This document shows, one piece after another, positions 19,747 through 23,782 of a stretch of DNA of 23,782 nucleotides. A program made the position numbers and the translations under genes. Positions within the stretch are counted from its first letter, which is position 1. Every line of letters starts with the position of its first letter. Origin of the DNA: DATJAJ01 sp035622335 (GTDB lineage: Archaea; Thermoproteota; Nitrososphaeria; Nitrososphaerales; Gagatemarchaeaceae); assembly GCA_035622335.1 (NCBI GenBank), contig DASPVO010000076.1, positions 1 to 23,782 of the forward strand, in the 5' to 3' direction. The notes under the pieces are model-generated. The model saw only the letters and a program-made list of their open reading frames with translations, searched no databases and had not been told where the DNA came from.

Positions 19747-20214
19747 TTACACTGTGTCCGGGGCTTCGCGTCCTGCTTCAGTCTTTTCAAGCAGAAATGT
19801 GATTGGTTGCTTTAGGGCGCTGAAGAGCGAAGGAATCATCAACAGGAAGAGTAGAGGGACGAACGAGATCACGAACTTCACCCCCGCTGCCTGCAGGGCG
19901 AGGTTCCCTCCCTCGACGCTGTCATAGATGAAGAGCGCAGAAGCTAGATAGCCGCCGCTGACGAATGGTACCGAGATGGCCATCCCTTGCGTCAGAGCCC
20001 CCAAGACTTCCAGCCCGGTGATAATTGAGCCGAACGCGTAGATGAAATCCAGAGAAAATATCCCAGTCCCAATTGGGGAGCCGCCAGCCCCCGCAATCTT
20101 CGAGATGTCTCCCCAGATGAAGTAAGGCACTACGACCCACACAGCTATGTTCAGCGCGCCAGTGACGAGCGCATTCGCTATTCTGCTGCTCCAACTCACC
20201 CTTTCTCCCATCAT
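19747..20214 (-). CDS. Polytopic membrane protein, third gene of a membrane/surface operon
   Basis: A 155-residue hydrophobic protein with about four membrane helices (near residues 15-37, 52-78, 82-100 and 108-135) and a charged C-terminal tail. I do not recognise a family. The start is the first of two adjacent ATGs. It lies three bases after the stop of the preceding gene, so the two are almost surely co-transcribed and coupled. Together with the two upstream genes it makes a three-gene unit of one anchored, one exported and one polytopic protein. It ends convergent with the cyclase gene, seven bases apart. Confidence 0.7.
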   Translation of the reverse strand: MMGERVSWSSRIANALVTGALNIAVWVVVPYFIWGDISKIAGAGGSPIGTGIFSLDFIYAFGSIITGLEVLGALTQGMAISVPFVSGGYLASALFIYDSVEGGNLALQAAGVKFVISFVPLLFLLMIPSLFSALKQPITFLLEKTEAGREAPDTV

Positions 20215-20217
20215 GGA

Positions 20218-20709
20218 TTACCCGCCTCCCGTTCCCGCGACCAGCCCGCCGAGATTAGCTGAAATCTGGAGAGATGCGAAGGGTTGCAGCGCGACATCGA
20301 AGTCGGCCTCGACGGGCCTCCCTTCCACACCGCTCTGCTGGGAGACTCCATCGACCGTCATAGTGAAGCTGACAGTCATTGACTGTCCGGGCTGGATCGT
20401 CGCTTGTGGAAGGCTGCATGTGGCGTTGAACCCACCTGGCGTCTGGACGCAGGCCACCGAGAATTGCAGCGGATACAGGCCTTCGTTGTTCAACGTGATG
20501 TTCATCTTGACCGTGGCTGTAGTGCCATTGTAAGAAGTCACGGCGACGATCGCGGGCGTAGCTGACGCGTTTGCAGAAATCTTCAGAATCCCTTGTGTGT
20601 CCTCATAGGCCGAATATGCCAGAGTGGAGAAGATAATTAGAGAAAGGAGGGTTATCGCTAAAGAGACGCCTCGCAGCGACCTGCCGGCCATCGAAGGCTC
20701 AGTCTTCAA
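20218..20709 (-). CDS. Exported/anchored beta-rich protein, pilin-like N-terminus
   Basis: A 163-residue protein with a short basic N-terminus, then RGVSLAITLLSLIIFSTLAY. The R-G-V-S before a hydrophobic helix fits the archaeal class III (prepilin) signal rule, though a plain N-terminal anchor is also possible. The rest is a Thr/Ser/Asn-rich beta-sandwich-like ectodomain with several N-x-S/T glycosylation sequons and two Cys (VACVQ, ATCSLP) that may bond. It ends in GTGGG. The start is a TTG at 20709 whose bases overlap the TGA of the upstream gene (TTGA), as in coupled genes. Confidence 0.7.
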   Translation of the reverse strand: MKTEPSMAGRSLRGVSLAITLLSLIIFSTLAYSAYEDTQGILKISANASATPAIVAVTSYNGTTATVKMNITLNNEGLYPLQFSVACVQTPGGFNATCSLPQATIQPGQSMTVSFTMTVDGVSQQSGVEGRPVEADFDVALQPFASLQISANLGGLVAGTGGG

Positions 20710-21038
20710 GCACTCTTCTGCTGCTCGTCCTGTTCTGACTGCTGGGTCATTATACCGACTCCCTTGTCGACCTTGAAGGTGACGACCCCCACCCCTCTCT
20801 CAATCTTCTCATAGTCGATGCCTCTAATCATCAGGAGAGATCCTGCCCATCCCATGATTCCAAGGAACAGGGCTTGAATCGCCGCCTGAAGCAGTGTAGA
20901 GAAGTTGGTGGACAGATCGGTGGAGGTTAGGGCGCCCTGATGACTGACGAAGACGCCATATGCGAGAAAGAAGGTGAATAGGAGAAGGAGTAGGCCTATG
21001 ATCGCTGAGCCCAAGCCAAGAATCCTTGTCGTTTTCAC
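20706..21038 (-). CDS. Small two-helix membrane protein heading the operon
   Basis: A 110-residue protein starting MKTTRILGLGSAIIGLLLLLF from a GTG. It has one membrane helix at about 7-29 and a second at about 50-72, followed by a charged tail with a Gln/Glu-rich end (QQSEQDEQQKSA). The frame extends to a TTG at 21083, but the ATTAAATAT box at 21061-21070 is exactly 27 bases before the GTG at 21038, so I take that start. Family not recognised. First gene of the three-gene unit. Confidence 0.65.
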   Translation of the reverse strand: MKTTRILGLGSAIIGLLLLLFTFFLAYGVFVSHQGALTSTDLSTNFSTLLQAAIQALFLGIMGWAGSLLMIRGIDYEKIERGVGVVTFKVDKGVGIMTQQSEQDEQQKSA

Positions 21039-21060
21039 TGACGGATTGTGGGTGAGGTTG

Positions 21061-21070
21061 ATATTTAATT
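21061..21070 (-). promoter_or_regulatory. TATA-type box of the three-gene membrane operon
   Basis: AATTAAATAT on the reverse strand, centred 27 bases before the GTG at 21038. Confidence 0.55.
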
Positions 21071-21098
21071 CTGCAGTCTTCAAGCGGCTGAAGCTTGA

Positions 21099-21176
21099 CT
21101 ATTCATCGGAATCGTCGTCATCCGTGCCTTCGTCCTCTTCGTAGTCGTCCTCTAGTTCGTCGTCCTCTTCTGACAT
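21099..21176 (-). CDS. 25-residue extremely acidic mini-protein
   Basis: A short gene on the reverse strand starting MSEEDDELEDDYEEDEG and continuing with Thr, a run of four Asp and SDE. Eighteen of 25 residues are Asp or Glu. The ATG at 21176 lies 26 bases from the centre of a GTTAATAC box (21198-21205), the same leaderless spacing as its neighbours, which argues that it is a real gene. It resembles free-standing versions of the acidic tails found on nucleic-acid-binding proteins. Family unknown. It could act as a DNA or RNA mimic or as a partner of a basic protein. Confidence 0.6.
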   Translation of the reverse strand: MSEEDDELEDDYEEDEGTDDDDSDE

Positions 21177-21197
21177 CGAGGCAGATTTGCCCGACTA

Positions 21198-21205
21198 GTA
21201 TTAAC
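21198..21205 (-). promoter_or_regulatory. TATA-type box of the acidic mini-gene
   Basis: GTTAATAC on the reverse strand, centred about 26 bases before the ATG at 21176. Confidence 0.5.
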
Positions 21206-21285
21206 GCCTATTGAAATTGCACAGTGGGAGCCCGGACTACGGAGTGATCGAAGGTAGAAAGTCTGCTGAAGAGCTGTTACTCGGG

Positions 21286-22371
21286 TCAGCCCTGTTGGCC
21301 GGCTGGGGCGCTGGTGTCAGACGCCGCGCTCGCTATGGTCGGCGCGACCTCAGGCGCGGTCTCGACTGTCCTCTCCTCAGGCGGAGACTCTGGAACCGGA
21401 GCGGTCTCAATCGCAGGTGCTTCCGCTGGCTCAGTCACGGCCTCGGTCTTTATCTCCGCAAGTTGTGTCCCAATCTCCCTAATCTCTTCGGTCGCATCGG
21501 GTACGCTCTCGGCCGTTGCTTCTACCTCGACTGCGATTGGTTCGGGCGTTGTCTCAGTCTGTTCCGCTGGAGATGGTGCCTCAGGCTCTGTCGGTGCGGC
21601 GACCTCCTGATCCTCAGAGACCGTCTGTCCGCCCGTGACCTCTTCGGCCAATTGGACGACCTTAGAGACGAGTTCGTCGTAGGCCGACTGGGGGACGCGC
21701 TCAGCGACGCTGGACTCCAGTTCCCTCACTCTGCCTTCGCTCGACTCGAGCTGCTCTCTTGGAACCATCGTCGAAATCGTGTTCTCGAGCTCCTGGAACC
21801 GTCCCTTGAGCGTCTCGAACTCGGACGACGGAACCATGCCGCTCAGCTGCCTGGCGGCCTCGTCATATCGCCCCTGTAGCGAATCGTAATCCGACCTGCT
21901 AACCATCCCCGAAATCTGCTCTTCGAGCTCGCGTATTCGCGATAGGCTCTGCTGATAGACTTGAGATGGGACCGTCCCCTGCGAGAACTTCACAGCGAGC
22001 GAGTCCACTGTCTTGCCCTGGACACCCAGACTCTTGTTCAGGAAAGAGACCTGTTCGCCAAACTCTGAAAGTTGTTTGCTGAACGCAGATGTCTTCTGGG
22101 AATCCACCTTCGCACGAGCGAGTTCCTTCTCCTGCTCTGCGAACCTCTTCTGCTGGGCAGCTGCCGACTTCTCCATTTGGGTTATCTTGTCTTCAAACTC
22201 GAGCACGATTTCGTGGTGCTCCTTCTTCGTTATCGTCTGTCGCAACTGCGCCTCAAGCGCCTTGCACCTTTGCGCAAGCTTCTTCGCGTCGTCAGCCGAA
22301 CTTTCCGCCCTGCTCATTCTTTCAAATTCCTCTTGATACGCGTAAAGCTCAGGGAGATTGATATTACCCAA
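21286..22371 (-). CDS. Coiled-coil protein with five 23-residue repeats and acidic Pro/Thr tail
   Basis: About 361 residues. The first third is a long helical, heptad-like segment (KKLAQRCKALEAQLRQTITK). Next come five back-to-back 23-residue repeats with the pattern x-M-V-P-x-x-x-Y-x-x-L-x-x-R-x-x-E-L-E-x-x-I-S. The last 110 residues are a Glu/Pro/Ala/Thr-rich disordered tail. No membrane helix or signal peptide is seen, so it is probably a cytoplasmic scaffold or structural filament-type protein. The frame opens at a GTG at 22383, but the TTTATTT box (22393-22399) is about 25-27 bases before a TTG at 22371, which I prefer. Confidence 0.75.
   Translation of the reverse strand: MGNINLPELYAYQEEFERMSRAESSADDAKKLAQRCKALEAQLRQTITKKEHHEIVLEFEDKITQMEKSAAAQQKRFAEQEKELARAKVDSQKTSAFSKQLSEFGEQVSFLNKSLGVQGKTVDSLAVKFSQGTVPSQVYQQSLSRIRELEEQISGMVSRSDYDSLQGRYDEAARQLSGMVPSSEFETLKGRFQELENTISTMVPREQLESSEGRVRELESSVAERVPQSAYDELVSKVVQLAEEVTGGQTVSEDQEVAAPTEPEAPSPAEQTETTPEPIAVEVEATAESVPDATEEIREIGTQLAEIKTEAVTEPAEAPAIETAPVPESPPEERTVETAPEVAPTIASAASDTSAPAGQQG
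21634..21978 (-). repeat. Five tandem 69-bp coding repeats
   Basis: Encodes five 23-residue units, for example GMVPSSEFETLKGRF then QELENTIS. The units differ at most DNA positions but keep Val-Pro near the start and Leu, Arg and Glu-Leu at fixed positions, so the pattern is old and kept at protein level. Confidence 0.75.
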
Positions 22372-22392
22372 AGTCAATATCACTACACACAG

Positions 22393-22399
22393 AAATAAA
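22393..22399 (-). promoter_or_regulatory. TATA-type box of the coiled-coil repeat gene
   Basis: TTTATTT on the reverse strand, about 25-27 bases before the TTG at 22371. Confidence 0.45.
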
Positions 22400-22452
22400 T
22401 TGTATCACATGAAGCTCCGGACCGAATCAATCTTCTGAGAATCGGAGATTCG

Positions 22453-22457
22453 AAAAA
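22453..22457 (-). terminator. Likely T-tract terminator of the lysine-rich gene
   Basis: TTTTT on the reverse strand, 20 bases after the stop at 22477. Archaeal termination often needs only a U-run. Confidence 0.35.
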
Positions 22458-22476
22458 CTGGAACGGATTGCCGGCC

Positions 22477-22980
22477 TTACTTCTTCTTGGAGCGCTTGGG
22501 AGCGGCCTTCGACTTCGACTTTACCTTGGCCGCGATCTTTGAAATCGCTGCTTCTTCTCGAGCTCTGCTCTTCACGGCTTCTCTGGCGATGTCCTTTCTC
22601 GTCGCTGCCAAGTCCTTTCGAACGGCGGAAAGTTCTCTTTGCAGCTTCTTGGTAGCCGCGTCGTGCCTCTTGAGTTCTTTGATTACGTCCTTCGACTTTG
22701 AGTGCGCCTTCAGCTCGCTTCGGACCTTCGCGACCTGTGCCTCCAGCCTCTTCTGGTTTGTTTCGTGGAGTTTCCTAACGCCCCAGACGTCGTTCTTCAG
22801 GGACTCCAGGTGCTCTCTGACTATCTTGAGCTGCGTCCTTCTGCCTTCGGGTTTCGGCTCCTCGGTTGGCTGGGCTCCTTCCTGCGTCCCCATCATTGGT
22901 TCGCTGGTGTGCATAGACGAGCCCATGTCCATGGCATGGCTCTCCTCGCCTTCGTCGCCGCTGCCCATGTCAGATGCCAA
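22477..22980 (-). CDS. Lysine-rich coiled-coil protein with histone-H1-like tail
   Basis: A 167-residue protein. The N-terminal 50 residues are Met/Ser/Glu-rich and disordered (MGSGDEGEESHAMDMGSS). Residues about 55-150 form a charged helical coiled coil (LKIVREHLESLKNDVWGVRK, then RELSAVRKDLAATRKDIARE). The end is a Lys/Ser/Ala-rich tail (KSKSKAAPKRSKKK) like those of DNA-compacting proteins. No defined family. The open frame reaches 23079, but the TTTTAATAG box (23004-23012) is 28 bases before the TTG at 22980, so the longer N-terminus is unlikely. DNA or RNA binding is inferred from composition only. Confidence 0.7.
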   Translation of the reverse strand: MASDMGSGDEGEESHAMDMGSSMHTSEPMMGTQEGAQPTEEPKPEGRRTQLKIVREHLESLKNDVWGVRKLHETNQKRLEAQVAKVRSELKAHSKSKDVIKELKRHDAATKKLQRELSAVRKDLAATRKDIAREAVKSRAREEAAISKIAAKVKSKSKAAPKRSKKK

Positions 22981-23003
22981 CGCGTGAGAGGTGGTCGATT
23001 TGC

Positions 23004-23012
23004 TATTAAAAC
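23004..23012 (-). promoter_or_regulatory. TATA-type box of the lysine-rich gene
   Basis: TTTTAATAG on the reverse strand, centred 28 bases before the TTG at 22980. Confidence 0.55.
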
Positions 23013-23029
23013 ACTTGCAACGACCGTGG

Positions 23030-23311
23030 TTAGAACGTTTTGGCGGATGGAGCTTCTGGTCTCGTCCATCTCTTAGCATGCCCGAGTCCCCAGACGATCC
23101 AGATTAGACCGATTATCAAGCCCATCATGACGAGAGTGACCAGGGTCACGATGACGTCCTGAAACGTGGAGAGGCCTCTAGACCAGAGGAGGGCGAAGAT
23201 TAGTATGAAGAAGAGCCATCCGAAGACTATAACGAAGGTCGCGATTATCGGTCCGATCGGTTTGTACACCCAGTTCATCTCTGTGTCGCCGCCCCAACCA
23301 TCGCGTCCCAT
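23030..23311 (-). CDS. Two-helix membrane protein, 93 residues
   Basis: A small protein with two strongly hydrophobic segments at about residues 20-43 (IIATFVIVFGWLFFILIFAL) and 52-74, a Gly/Asp-rich N-terminus and a basic C-terminal tail (AKRWTRPEAP). No family recognised. The ATG at 23311 is supported by a TTAAATAA box (23332-23339) about 25 bases upstream. Its 3' end overlaps the promoter region of the lysine-rich gene. Divergent from the SRPBCC-like gene. Confidence 0.7.
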   Translation of the reverse strand: MGRDGWGGDTEMNWVYKPIGPIIATFVIVFGWLFFILIFALLWSRGLSTFQDVIVTLVTLVMMGLIIGLIWIVWGLGHAKRWTRPEAPSAKTF

Positions 23312-23331
23312 GATTCTTCGTTGGGTCGCGC

Positions 23332-23339
23332 GTTATTTA
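23332..23339 (-). promoter_or_regulatory. TATA-type box of the two-helix membrane protein gene
   Basis: TTAAATAA on the reverse strand, about 25 bases before the ATG at 23311. Confidence 0.5.
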
Positions 23340-23381
23340 ACCAGTCATTGCGCCGGGGATTCACGAATCAGCGCGGAATCT

Positions 23382-23388
23382 CTTAATG
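23382..23388 (+). promoter_or_regulatory. TATA-type box of the SRPBCC-like gene
   Basis: CTTAATG, centred 27 bases before the ATG at 23412. Confidence 0.45.
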
Positions 23389-23411
23389 CCTGACCATCTG
23401 CCACAGTGGGG

Positions 23412-23782
23412 ATGCACGTCGAGTCTGCTCAGGTGATCAAGGCTCCCCGGAACAAGGTCTACGCAGCCTACACCAATTTCACAGAAATGCCAAAGTGGTC
23501 GAAGAGGATTAAGACGGTTGTGGTGGTTGGGAGGGAAGGGGACACGGTCCAGATACAGAGCGAAAGCACGTCCGGGAGCGGGCCGAAGGTCACGCTGGCG
23601 AAGATGACACTCTCCTCCCCCGAGTTGGTCGTGTCAGAAGACGAGACTAGGCTCACGAGAACAAGAAGAACAGTCAAATTCGAAGAGGTCTCAGAAGGGA
23701 CGAGGGTCACCGCAATGCTAGACGTCGATGTGAAAGGGCGTTGGTCCTGGGTCTTCGCCCCGAAGGGAAGGGAACTCGCAGA
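23412..23782 (+). CDS. SRPBCC/polyketide-cyclase-like protein, N-terminal part (cut by window edge)
   Basis: The first 123 codons of a gene that continues beyond the window. It begins MHVESAQVIKAPRNKVYAAY, then TNFTEMPKWSKRIKTV. This is the pattern of the START/SRPBCC superfamily: a first strand, a short helix starting at 'APxxxVY', then W in a 'xxPxW' turn. Strands follow (GDTVQIQSES, TRRTVKFEEVSEGTRVTAML). Members bind lipids or other hydrophobic ligands, and no reaction can be assigned. The ATG at 23412 is 27 bases after a CTTAATG box (23382-23388). Confidence 0.7.
   Translation, partial: MHVESAQVIKAPRNKVYAAYTNFTEMPKWSKRIKTVVVVGREGDTVQIQSESTSGSGPKVTLAKMTLSSPELVVSEDETRLTRTRRTVKFEEVSEGTRVTAMLDVDVKGRWSWVFAPKGRELA

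Noticed and set aside
21211..21879. A 222-codon open frame on the plus strand, Arg/Leu/Gly-rich
   Set aside because: It is antisense to the repeat coiled-coil gene. Its composition is what the complement of that gene gives, and its start lacks a promoter.
22981..23079. Upstream in-frame extension of the lysine-rich protein
   Set aside because: The promoter box at 23004-23012 lies within it and points to the TTG at 22980. It also overlaps the neighbouring gene.

Overview
This window reads as archaeal chromosome. Nearly every gene has an A/T-rich TATA-type box about 27 bases before the start codon, so most transcripts are predicted to be leaderless. GTG and TTG starts are common. The gene set fits: a HerA-like ATPase, a TrmB-type regulator, an M29 aminopeptidase and other short archaeal-type genes. 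The lineage cannot be fixed from sequence alone. A mesophilic Thermoproteota archaeon (Nitrososphaeria/Thaumarchaeota-like or a relative) is my best guess. I see no rRNA, tRNA, IS element or CRISPR array.

Layout. 0-4.2 kb: 5' end of a cytidine deaminase, a four-helix membrane protein, two small unknown proteins, an M13 zinc metallopeptidase and a membrane-anchored DUF4760-like protein. 4.2-7.6 kb: an aldo/keto reductase, then an apparent end-joining operon of a divergent Ku, a possible 30-residue basic peptide, a minimal ATP-dependent DNA ligase and a minimal family X polymerase whose third catalytic Asp is Asn. 7.6-12.1 kb: a LUD-domain protein and a VOC protein from a divergent promoter with a palindromic operator, a small two-helix membrane protein, a HerA-like ATPase with a broken 5' end, and an M29 aminopeptidase.

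12.2-19.7 kb may be a signalling region. It holds a PqqD-like/M50 membrane protease with a long cytosolic tail, a single-domain cyclic-nucleotide-binding protein just upstream of it, and a divergent TrmB-family regulator. Next come two tandem genes for nearly identical 22- and 20-residue basic peptides, each with its own matching promoter/operator module and 3' hairpin. A PEBP protein and a class III nucleotide cyclase with TolB-like and TPR regions follow. A cyclase and a cyclic-nucleotide receptor this close suggest cyclic-nucleotide signalling. The duplicated mini-gene is the least explained and, to me, the most interesting item.

19.7-23.8 kb: a three-gene membrane/surface operon, a 25-residue extremely acidic mini-protein, a coiled-coil protein with five 23-residue repeats, a lysine-rich coiled-coil protein, a two-helix membrane protein, and the start of a SRPBCC-like gene that runs off the window.
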